Shown one piece after another: positions 1-7,874 of a stretch of 27,952 nt of DNA. Position numbers and translations under genes: made by a program. The notes under the pieces are model-generated. The model was not told the DNA's origin. It did no database searches and saw only the letters and a list, made by a program, of their open reading frames with translations. Each line of letters opens with the position of its first letter. The stretch's first letter is position 1. Source of the DNA: JACOMS01 sp964352785 (GTDB taxonomy: Bacteria; Pseudomonadota; Alphaproteobacteria; Caulobacterales; Maricaulaceae); the NCBI GenBank assembly GCA_964352785.1, contig CAYGTI010000034.1:1-27952 (forward strand), given 5' to 3'.

Positions 1-58
1 ATCCTTTTTGTCAAAAGCCAATCTCTTTCAAACCCACAGAAAACCTACGCTTTCGCCC

Positions 59-616
59 ATGATTACGAAACCACGACGTATCGGATATGCGCGTTGCTCA
101 ACCGATGAACAGAATCTAGACCTACAAATAAACGCACTTAAATCGGCACGTTGCGATTCCATTTTCACAGATAAGGGGATTTCTGCGACGGCAAAATCCC
201 GTCCCGGATTTGAACAAGCTTTGGATGCGCTCAAATCAGGTGACTCTCTTGTCTTGTGGAAAATGGATAGAGCGTTCAGGTCTTTGCGTCATTCACTGGA
301 TATTTTGGAGCGATTTGAGCGCGATAATATTCATTTCATGGTGATTACAGAAGGGATTGATACGACAACACCTATGGGGCGATGCTTTTATCAAATTCAA
401 AATGCTTTTGGTGAGTTAGAGCGCATTCTGATTTCAGAAAGGACAAAAGCGGGCTTGAAAGCCGCTCGCGAACGGGGTGTGCGTCTTGGACGTCCAAAAC
501 GACTTTCCGCGTCGGACATAATTAAAGTCAAACGGCTAATTGGCAACGGCATTCATAAAGACAAAATTGCTCAGCAGTTTAGTGTGAGTAGCCGAACGGT
601 CTATCGCGTGGTTTGA
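59..616 (+). CDS. Small serine recombinase (resolvase/invertase family)
   Basis: A site-specific DNA recombinase of the Tn3-resolvase/DNA-invertase family, which cuts and rejoins DNA through a serine-DNA link. From the ATG at 59 it is 185 aa, the usual family length. It opens with the resolvase signature YARCSTDEQN, where Ser14 is the expected nucleophile. It has the helix-E-type stretch ERTKAGLKAARERG and the 'GRP' hinge, and ends in a short helix-turn-helix (KIAQQFSVSSRTVYR). A TTG at 8 would add 17 residues with no family counterpart, so I prefer 59, although no clear Shine-Dalgarno is seen before either. It stands alone at the left edge and converges on the VOC gene with a 3-base gap. It probably acts as the element's resolvase or invertase; the partner site is not visible. 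Family assignment is firm, role is inferred. Confidence 0.9.
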   Translation: MITKPRRIGYARCSTDEQNLDLQINALKSARCDSIFTDKGISATAKSRPGFEQALDALKSGDSLVLWKMDRAFRSLRHSLDILERFERDNIHFMVITEGIDTTTPMGRCFYQIQNAFGELERILISERTKAGLKAARERGVRLGRPKRLSASDIIKVKRLIGNGIHKDKIAQQFSVSSRTVYRVV

Positions 617-619
617 AAG

Positions 620-970
620 TTAAAAAGGCTGAAACAACTCAACAACGCGACCATCTGGGTCAGCTAGCACAGCCTTTCGTCCTGTTTTCAAATCCCGTGC
701 CGACTCAATAACCAAGTCCGTCAAACTAAATTTATCAGCGACCGCGTTCATCGACGCATCAACATTTTCCACATTAAAACGAAATACAATACTGGCACTA
801 CCGTAGGAGCGTGGAGGGTAAATTTCTATAGCAGAAAAACTGTCTTGAAAGGCAAAATGGGTTGGCCCTCCACAATGTTTTTCTTGGACGCACGTTACAC
901 CAATCGCTTCATAGAATAATTTTACGAATTCCATTTTTTCGCTACACAATAATATGTTCATATTCGCCAT
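620..970 (-). CDS. VOC (glyoxalase/bleomycin-resistance fold) family protein
   Basis: A small protein of the vicinal-oxygen-chelate superfamily, about 117 aa. The pattern is one VOC module: a first strand (MNILLCSE), an 'FYEAIG' helix, the middle HFAFQDSFSAIEIYP strands, and the closing 'ADPDGRVVELFQP' motif in which the Glu is the usual metal ligand. VOC proteins include lyases, dioxygenases and drug-binding proteins; nothing here allows a substrate to be named. The start is uncertain. ATG codons lie at 985, 970 and 961, and the fold itself begins near 961. A GGGA lies directly against the ATG at 985, too close to serve it, so I chose 970. It lies inside the mobile element, downstream of the terminator of the ardA operon, and is best read as element cargo. 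Confidence 0.75.
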   Translation of the reverse strand: MANMNILLCSEKMEFVKLFYEAIGVTCVQEKHCGGPTHFAFQDSFSAIEIYPPRSYGSASIVFRFNVENVDASMNAVADKFSLTDLVIESARDLKTGRKAVLADPDGRVVELFQPF

Positions 971-1045
971 AGACAAAAATAACATTCCCTAGATTTAATG
1001 CAAAAAATAAATCTTTATACACGCAAATTGGCTTTGAAAGTTAAT

Positions 1046-1063
1046 GGCGGGCTGACGCCCGCC
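1046..1063 (-). terminator. Strong GC hairpin ending the ardA operon
   Basis: A perfect 7-bp all-GC stem (GGCGGGC / GCCCGCC) with a 4-base loop lies about 14 bases after the stop codon of the 1078-1374 gene on the minus strand. It is followed by ATTAACTTTC, a short and imperfect T-rich tail. Position and stem strength fit an intrinsic terminator separating the ardA operon from the VOC gene; the weak T-tract lowers certainty. Confidence 0.65.
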
Positions 1064-1077
1064 TGAATTATTCATAT

Positions 1078-1374
1078 CTAAAATAGGCTTCCTTGCCTTG
1101 ATGCCTCAACGTAAGTCTTCCAGTCTTTAGACTGTGCCTCTTTCTCTAGCCAGTCCTCAACACACGCGATAACATCGCCTGCATAGTCGCGCTCTATTGT
1201 GCCGATGCCATGAAAGTGCGAGCGATAGCCCGTTTCAGTCATAGGCAATCTGGCACGTTCGGGGTTGACGGATTGAATCTCAAGATGCGCGACTATGCTC
1301 TCGCAATATTGTGGGTCATATCTGGCTTCTATTTCTATGCCCTGCCATGTCATTTTATGGGTTTGGTAACTCAT
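1078..1374 (-). CDS. Small element-borne protein in ardA operon, C-terminal QGSLF
   Basis: A 98-aa soluble protein, not assigned to a named family. From memory it resembles small uncharacterised proteins often carried by alphaproteobacterial plasmids and islands, with a conserved 'AHLEI' and 'TETGYRSHFH' core. It has no signal peptide or membrane segment. Its last residues are RQGSLF; Q-x-S-L-F fits the consensus pentapeptide by which DNA-replication proteins bind the beta sliding clamp. The start at 1374 is fixed by a strong TTGGGAGGTG Shine-Dalgarno 7-8 bases upstream; the GTG at 1383 lies inside that site and is not used. The SD itself overlaps the end of ardA (stop 1377), so the two genes are translated from one message. 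Role unknown; an accessory to antirestriction or replication is inference. Confidence 0.7.
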   Translation of the reverse strand: MSYQTHKMTWQGIEIEARYDPQYCESIVAHLEIQSVNPERARLPMTETGYRSHFHGIGTIERDYAGDVIACVEDWLEKEAQSKDWKTYVEASRQGSLF

Positions 1375-1376
1375 GA

Positions 1377-1895
1377 TTAGCACCTCCCAAAGATATGGAC
1401 TTCATCAAATCGTAATTCGATAGCCAGAACATCATTGATTTCCATGTCGTGCGCCATCGCTTTGTAATCGATGTAGTAACGTAAGGATTCAGGGATTTGG
1501 GTCGTGTCCTCGGTCAGGCTTTCAGCGTAATCTGCAACAGATTTGTACTCACCAAAATAGTTGTTTTCGATATAGTCTTTGGCGTCATCAAAGTCGCCTA
1601 AATGCTCATAAAGTTTTGCGCCAAGTTCCCCATGCTCTTCTATAAACTCGGCAATCTCTGCCACACGCTCCATGCCCTCATATTCGCTTATTTGAATGCC
1701 TTCAAAGCCTTCATAGTCATGGATGGCATGCTCTTCTGCGCCTTCAATGGGTGAGGCTTTCAACATCGCCTTCACTTCATCCCATATATGGTCTTCGCCT
1801 AATGTCGCATCTATCCAACGCCCGTGCAGTATGCCGTTATTGTATGAGGCTAAACACGCCACATAGATTCTGATTTCGCTTATTTCCTTTTTCAT
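1377..1895 (-). CDS. ardA: Antirestriction protein ArdA
   Basis: ArdA is a DNA-mimic protein that occupies type I restriction-modification enzymes and so protects incoming mobile DNA. The family hallmark is visible at the N-terminus: IYVACLASYNNGILHGRW, with the conserved YNxGxLHGxW block. The rest is highly acidic (many Glu/Asp, e.g. IAEFIEEHGE and GDFDDAKDYIENN), as expected for a protein that imitates DNA phosphates. Length of 172 aa matches the family (about 165-185). ATG at 1895 is preceded by AAGGTG at suitable distance; a GTG at 1904 sits within that site and is rejected. It is followed by the 98-aa gene with only 2 bases between stop and start codon. ardA is typical of conjugative plasmids and integrative conjugative elements, supporting transfer of this element between cells. 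Confidence 0.95.
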   Translation of the reverse strand: MKKEISEIRIYVACLASYNNGILHGRWIDATLGEDHIWDEVKAMLKASPIEGAEEHAIHDYEGFEGIQISEYEGMERVAEIAEFIEEHGELGAKLYEHLGDFDDAKDYIENNYFGEYKSVADYAESLTEDTTQIPESLRYYIDYKAMAHDMEINDVLAIELRFDEVHIFGRC

Positions 1896-1904
1896 TGTCT
1901 TCAC

Positions 1905-2327
1905 CTTTTTTTGAGTTTGGGTTCGTCATGAACCCTTGCCCACTGGCGAAGGCGGGGTGTGCAAACGGAAAGCAAAATCGATCATGAGTGGTGCGGGCGC
2001 AATGTAATGAGCCACGGTCATATCTATTTTGCTTGAAGTGCGCTGAGGGGCTGGCCCCTAAATCTTTACGTCAGGGATTGAAGCCAAATGGTCGAGACTT
2101 GGAAAAAGGCTCGATTCACAAAAGCCCACTCGGACGCCCCTAAAAAAGAGAAACATTTTATGGGTATTTATGGATATCTATTTGGATACATCTGCTATTA
2201 AAACACAGCCTTCACTACCTCCCCAACCTATCCACCTCTTCAATTATTATAAAATTCTAAGAGCGTGTAAGGTGCATATATTTCCTATCCATGGCCATGC
2301 CTTTGCGTGGATAGGAATATATTTTTC
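1905..2327. other. Non-coding, inverted-repeat-rich region of the element
   Basis: No convincing gene lies between ardA and the recombinase operon. The part next to ardA has four dyads. GGGTTC-5-GAACCC is at 1919-1935. An imperfect TTGCCCAC / GTGTGCAA pair is near 1936-1964. A 13-bp inverted repeat with one mismatch (AAGCAAAAT core) has arms 1970-1982 and 2022-2034. AGGGGC-TG-GCCCCT is at 2046-2059. Around 2160-2205 the sequence is AT-rich with three spaced GG(G/A)TA words. Clustered dyads beside ardA can be an origin of transfer, a replication origin or an operator cluster; none is proven here. Confidence 0.4.
2282..2317. repeat. 10-bp perfect inverted repeat upstream of recombinase promoter
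   Basis: TTCCTATCCA (2282-2291) and TGGATAGGAA (2308-2317) are exact reverse complements separated by 16 bases. The match continues outward into ATATA on both sides if one T is bulged. The right arm is followed by a T-rich run, but the stem is AT-rich and no gene reads into it, so a terminator is unlikely. It ends 11 bases before the -35 hexamer of the recombinase promoter, which suits a protein-binding operator or a recombinase-binding site. Confidence 0.6.
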
Positions 2328-2356
2328 TTTACAAAATTAAATCTAAAAGTCATTAT
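2328..2356 (+). promoter_or_regulatory. Promoter of the recombinase operon
   Basis: TTTACA (2328-2333) and CATTAT (2351-2356) match the sigma-70 -35 and -10 hexamers at 5/6 and 4/6 with the ideal 17-base spacer. The expected start of transcription is near 2363, inside the SOS box that begins directly after the -10, and about 45 bases before the first gene. Confidence 0.55.
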
Positions 2357-2371
2357 GTTCCTCTTTTGTTC
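2357..2371 (+). promoter_or_regulatory. LexA (SOS) box, GTTC-N7-GTTC
   Basis: The bases GTTCCTCTTTTGTTC are an exact match to the direct-repeat LexA operator known from alphaproteobacteria (GTTC-N7-GTTC), with the pyrimidine-rich spacer often seen in such boxes. It starts at the base after the proposed -10 and covers the transcription start, where LexA would block initiation. This predicts that the 2407 and 2675 genes are released from repression by DNA damage. Confidence 0.7.
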
Positions 2372-2406
2372 ACAAATGGAGAACGTATTACGGAAGGATC
2401 AAATCA

Positions 2407-2674
2407 ATGGATCGTGAGACTATCAACGCACCTAAAATTAACGCACCAAAGCCCTCTGACTATTTAGAGGATTTGGCGTACGAAGCGTTGAGCGAGTCTC
2501 AAAAGTTAGAACTGCTTGAAACACTTTTTCAAATCATGAAAGCGTTCGTGGATGTCGGATATGGCATGGAGCCTGTGAATAAGCTGATTGCTGACTTTGA
2601 AAAATGTGCCTCTGAGTCCGCTGTTCTGGTAAAGTACCAAGATAGCCAAAAACATAAGAAGAAAGGCGGTTACT

Positions 2675-2682
<8 letters not shown>
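2407..2682 (+). CDS. Unknown 91-aa protein, first gene of the recombinase operon
   Basis: I do not recognise this family. It is a soluble 91-aa protein with no signal or membrane segment. The first ~17 residues contain a short internal repeat (INAPK twice). The middle (residues 18-65) looks all-helical and acidic, and the C-terminus is basic (KHKKKGG). The ATG at 2407 has a good Shine-Dalgarno (GGAAGGA) 8 bases upstream. It is the first gene after the SOS-box promoter and overlaps the large serine recombinase by 8 bases, so the two are almost certainly co-translated. Position suggests a helper of the recombinase, such as a directionality factor or regulator. It lacks an obvious helix-turn-helix, and that role is inference from context only. 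Confidence 0.7.
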
Positions 2683-4279
<1,597 letters not shown>

Positions 4280-4398
4280 GGTATTGCTGCGGCGGGCGCA
4301 ATGGGTTTGAGGCGTTAAAATTCATAGCTGGCCCATCAGCATAAATGTGCCGGTATTTTCTGATTGAACTTTGCAGTGGCTTTGCGCACAAGCGGACT

Positions 4399-5358
4399 AT
4401 GATCCTTCGTTTTATGTATTTGGCCTTTCTTTCAGTCGCTGTTTTCCTGAGCGGATGTGAGCAGGGCGGCACGGTTGATGAAAAAATCGCTTCGGCGCGG
4501 GCGCGAAATGACGGGCCTGCAATATGGGTGGTCAAAGACCATGACAGCACACTTTATTTATTTGGTACCGTACATTTGCTCCCGGAAGGGTTGGAATGGC
4601 AGCGCGATGATTTGAAGGACGCGTTCGACGAGTCGGGGACGATTTTCTTCGAAATTGATACGGATACCAGCGCGCAACTTGAAGCCAGTATTTTCACGCA
4701 GCAGCAAGGTTTTTTACAAAGCGGGCAGCGCCTTTCAAACCGACTCGATACTTATCAGCTTAAACTCTTGGACGCGGCGGCTAATAATGGCAATATCCGT
4801 CTTGAAACGCTTGATACGATGCAGCCTTGGCTCGCAAGTGAATTTTTGACAGTTGCGGCCGCGAGCAATGCGGGACTCTCGTCGGCGCTGGCGGCAGATG
4901 AAGCGCTCAAAAGCCGCGCGGCCCGCCTGCGTAAGAATATTATTTATCTTGATACTGCCGAGGGGCAAATTCGGATCACGTCGGATCAACCTGAGTTTGT
5001 ACAGATGCTGCTGCTCACAGACACGCTGGAGGGGTTTGGCTCTTTGGGAGATGATTTAACCCAAATTGCGGAAGCATGGTCTGTGGGGCGGACTGATTAT
5101 TTGACAATAAAGACCACCCAGGCCATTGCTGCAAAATCGTCCGAGCTTTACGTCTCTTTGCTGCGGGAGAGAAACCGGGACTGGACGGACACGTTTATGC
5201 GCTTTTTAGAAGGCAATGAAACCGGGTTTGCCGCTGTTGGCGTTGCACATTTGCTTGGCGAGCATAGCGTCCAAAATATGCTGCGCGACCAAGGATATAC
5301 GGTGTCCAGATATTATGCCTTTCAAGGTGAAAACGTTATCCGTACCGTTTTTGAATAA
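4399..5358 (+). CDS. TraB/GumN-family lipoprotein
   Basis: A 319-aa protein of the TraB/GumN family, a fold seen in plasmid and exopolysaccharide loci and, in eukaryotes, in Tiki-type metalloproteases. The N-terminus is a lipoprotein signal: a hydrophobic stretch followed by the lipobox LSGC, with Cys at residue 20 of this reading, so the protein is probably anchored in the envelope. Family motifs are present: YLFGTVHLLP near the start (the G-x-x-H motif) and VGVAHLLGEHS near the C-terminus. ATG at 4345 is also in frame but would add 18 residues before the signal peptide; 4399 gives a standard signal, although its Shine-Dalgarno (AGCGGA) is weak. It is the first chromosomal gene past the tRNA. 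Function is unknown; envelope protease-like activity is inference. Confidence 0.88.
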   Translation: MILRFMYLAFLSVAVFLSGCEQGGTVDEKIASARARNDGPAIWVVKDHDSTLYLFGTVHLLPEGLEWQRDDLKDAFDESGTIFFEIDTDTSAQLEASIFTQQQGFLQSGQRLSNRLDTYQLKLLDAAANNGNIRLETLDTMQPWLASEFLTVAAASNAGLSSALAADEALKSRAARLRKNIIYLDTAEGQIRITSDQPEFVQMLLLTDTLEGFGSLGDDLTQIAEAWSVGRTDYLTIKTTQAIAAKSSELYVSLLRERNRDWTDTFMRFLEGNETGFAAVGVAHLLGEHSVQNMLRDQGYTVSRYYAFQGENVIRTVFE

Positions 5359-5417
5359 AGGCGTTAACCTCGGCCAAACCCTCTCGTGTTAGATTTAATG
5401 CAAACGAAGGGTCTATT

Positions 5418-6491
5418 GTGTCATCTGTAAAGGTTATGCCGGTTATAATGTCGGGTGGGGCGGGCTCCCGCCTATGGCCGCTCTCGCGCCAAGCTATTCC
5501 CAAGCAGCTTCTGCCGCTGGTGACGAATGAGACCATGGTACAAGAAACTGCAGCAAGGTTTACAGGAGCTCGGTTCACGGATCCCGTATTTATTTGTAAT
5601 GCGCTGCACGCCGCACCAATCACGGATCAGATGCGGGAAATGGGGCAAAGTATTGGCACCATGATTGTTGAGCCTATGGGGCGTAATACGGCGCCGTGCG
5701 CGGTTGTAGCGGCCCGTCACGCGCAGATCTGTCATACTGGCGCGCTTGTCTTGCTTGTCCCGGCAGATCATCATGTGCGCAAGCCCGAAGCCTTTCGCGC
5801 CGCTATTGAGGCGGCCATTCCAGCGGCGCAAGCGGGCCGATTGGTGACGTTTGGAATCACGCCCGATAGACCCGAGACAGGATATGGCTATATCCAGCAA
5901 GGAAGCGATATCGCGCCGGGTGTATTCAGCATTAAAGCCTTTAAAGAAAAACCTGACGCGCAGACCGCCTCAGGCTATTTGAAAAACGGTGATTATGTTT
6001 GGAATGCGGGGATTTTCTTATTCTCGCCAGAGGTATTCTTGGACGAAGTTAACACTTTTGCCTCTGAAATTGACCACGCCGCGAGCCAAGCTTACGCGGC
6101 AGCAAAGAACAAAGACGGCGTGATTTGGCTGGATTGCTCCACGTTTGAGGCCTGCCCGGGGCAGTCCATTGATTATGCGGTTATGGAAAGCACCGAGAAG
6201 GCCGCTGTTGTGCCGTGCGATATGGGCTGGAGCGACATTGGCTCTTTTGCGTCGTTGCAGGAGGTTCGGGCGGATGATCTGGGAAATGCGGTCACTGGCG
6301 ATGTTTTAACCGTTGATGTGTCAGGGAGTTTAATTCTCACAGACGGGCCTTTAGTGGCGGCTGTGGGGCTGGAAAATGTGGCGGTGATTGTGCATCAAGG
6401 TCAAGTTTTGGTCGTCAACTTGGATGCAGCCCAAGACGTTAAAAAAATTGTCGAGCGTTTAAAATCAACTGGCCGCACAGATTGTCTCTAA
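5418..6491 (+). CDS. manC: Mannose-1-phosphate guanylyltransferase
   Basis: Makes GDP-mannose from mannose-1-phosphate and GTP in the cytoplasm, feeding polysaccharide and glycolipid synthesis. The nucleotidyltransferase signature GGAGSRLWPLSR is at residues 13-24 with Lys29 in the following PKQ. EPMGRNTAP (85-93), PADH (115-118), GYGYI (155-159), FKEKP (175-179) and NAGIF (196-200) all match the family. At 357 aa it is the short, single-function form lacking the C-terminal phosphomannose-isomerase domain of bifunctional enzymes. The start is GTG at 5418, chosen because GAAGGG lies 6-8 bases upstream; the ATG at 5436 has its purine run too close. It sits 30 bases before glmM, probably in one transcript, and fits with the glycosyltransferases at 22.7-27.8 kb. 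Confidence 0.93.
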   Translation: MSSVKVMPVIMSGGAGSRLWPLSRQAIPKQLLPLVTNETMVQETAARFTGARFTDPVFICNALHAAPITDQMREMGQSIGTMIVEPMGRNTAPCAVVAARHAQICHTGALVLLVPADHHVRKPEAFRAAIEAAIPAAQAGRLVTFGITPDRPETGYGYIQQGSDIAPGVFSIKAFKEKPDAQTASGYLKNGDYVWNAGIFLFSPEVFLDEVNTFASEIDHAASQAYAAAKNKDGVIWLDCSTFEACPGQSIDYAVMESTEKAAVVPCDMGWSDIGSFASLQEVRADDLGNAVTGDVLTVDVSGSLILTDGPLVAAVGLENVAVIVHQGQVLVVNLDAAQDVKKIVERLKSTGRTDCL

Positions 6492-6521
6492 TCCTAGAAC
6501 CTATAGTTATAAGAGTTATGA

Positions 6522-7874
6522 ATGAGCGGAAAACGTAAATATTTCGGGACGGACGGTATACGTCATCTCGCCAATAGCGGGCCTTTAATGCCGCACGCGA
6601 TTACGCGCCTTGCGATGGCGGCGGGCACTTATTTTAAGCGCAGCGATGGCCGCCCAGCCGCAGCTATCATTGGGCGGGATACACGTCTCTCCGGAGATAT
6701 GATCGAGGCGGCGATCACAGCGGGGCTCGCCTCTGTTGGGACGAACGCCCGGCTTTGCGGGGTTATACCCACCCCCGGCGTGGCGCTCATGACGGCGTCA
6801 GAAGGCGCAGATTTTGGCGTCATGATCACGGCGTCGCATAACCAGTTTCAAGATAATGGGATTAAGTTTTTTGGGCCCGGCGGACTGAAGCTTTCAGATG
6901 ATGACGAACTTGCGATTGAAGCGATATTGGATAGTGATCTAGCGGGCGTAAGTGTTGATCCGGCCCATATGGGACGCGCCCGCACTTTTGAGGATGCTGC
7001 ACCGCGTTACACCGAGATTGCAAAATCGGCTTTTCCAAAAAATCAAAGCCTTTCGGGCCTGAAGATCGTTATTGATTGCGCGAACGGGGCGGCTTTTCAA
7101 ACTGCGCCGCAAGTGTTTTCAAGGCTCGGCGCAGACGAGGTGATTTCGATTGGCGTTTCGCCGGATGGAAAAAATATCAATAAAGACTGCGGATCAACCC
7201 GCACGGATTTGATGTCAAATACGGTTATTGAGACCGGCGCGCATGTTGGCGTTGCCCTTGACGGTGATGCCGACCGCTTGATCATGTGCGATGAGACAGG
7301 CCGGATCATCGACGGGGATCAACTGCTGGGCCTAATCGGCTCTGGCTGGCATGAGCAAGGCCGCCTGACGGGCGGCGGCATCGTCGCGACGGTAATGTCC
7401 AATCTGGGGTTGGAGCGTTTTCTGGGCGATCTGGAGCTGTCGCTTGAGCGAACAGATGTGGGCGACCGTCACGTCGCCGCGCGTATGCGCAGCGGCGGAT
7501 TTAATGTTGGCGGTGAGCAATCAGGGCACTTGTTGCTCACGGATTTTTCTCCGGCAGGTGACGGCACAATAGCCGCTCTGCAAGTACTGGCTGAAATTTT
7601 ACGCAAGGGTAGGCCCGCGAGCGAAGTGCTCAGTGTTTTTGAACCCGTGCCTCAGCTCCTTAAAAATGTACGCTATAGCGGTGCCTCTCCGATGGAGAAA
7701 ACAAGTGTCATGTCGGCTATTGAGGACGCCCGCAGCGACATGGGAGTTTCGGGCCGGATATTAGTGCGGACCTCTGGCACAGAGCCTGTTATACGCGTTA
7801 TGGCAGAGGGAGATGACCCTGCCAAAGTTAGCCGTATAACCGATACTTTAGCGGCTTTTATTGAGACCGCTTAG
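6522..7874 (+). CDS. glmM: Phosphoglucosamine mutase
   Basis: Interconverts glucosamine-6-phosphate and glucosamine-1-phosphate, the step leading to UDP-GlcNAc for peptidoglycan and LPS. At 450 aa it has the expected alpha-D-phosphohexomutase layout: YFGTDGIR at residues 7-14, the phosphoserine loop TASHN with Ser105, the metal loop DGDADR (247-252), the sugar-specificity loop GEQSGH (331-336) and the phosphate-binding RTSGTEP (416-422). The FGTDGIR start and GEQSGH loop favour GlmM over phosphomannomutase. A small departure is that the glycine usually following FGTDGIR is His here. The gene follows manC and ends by overlapping the stop of topA by 4 bases tail-to-tail, so the two transcripts run into each other with no room for separate terminators. 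Confidence 0.95.
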   Translation: MSGKRKYFGTDGIRHLANSGPLMPHAITRLAMAAGTYFKRSDGRPAAAIIGRDTRLSGDMIEAAITAGLASVGTNARLCGVIPTPGVALMTASEGADFGVMITASHNQFQDNGIKFFGPGGLKLSDDDELAIEAILDSDLAGVSVDPAHMGRARTFEDAAPRYTEIAKSAFPKNQSLSGLKIVIDCANGAAFQTAPQVFSRLGADEVISIGVSPDGKNINKDCGSTRTDLMSNTVIETGAHVGVALDGDADRLIMCDETGRIIDGDQLLGLIGSGWHEQGRLTGGGIVATVMSNLGLERFLGDLELSLERTDVGDRHVAARMRSGGFNVGGEQSGHLLLTDFSPAGDGTIAALQVLAEILRKGRPASEVLSVFEPVPQLLKNVRYSGASPMEKTSVMSAIEDARSDMGVSGRILVRTSGTEPVIRVMAEGDDPAKVSRITDTLAAFIETA

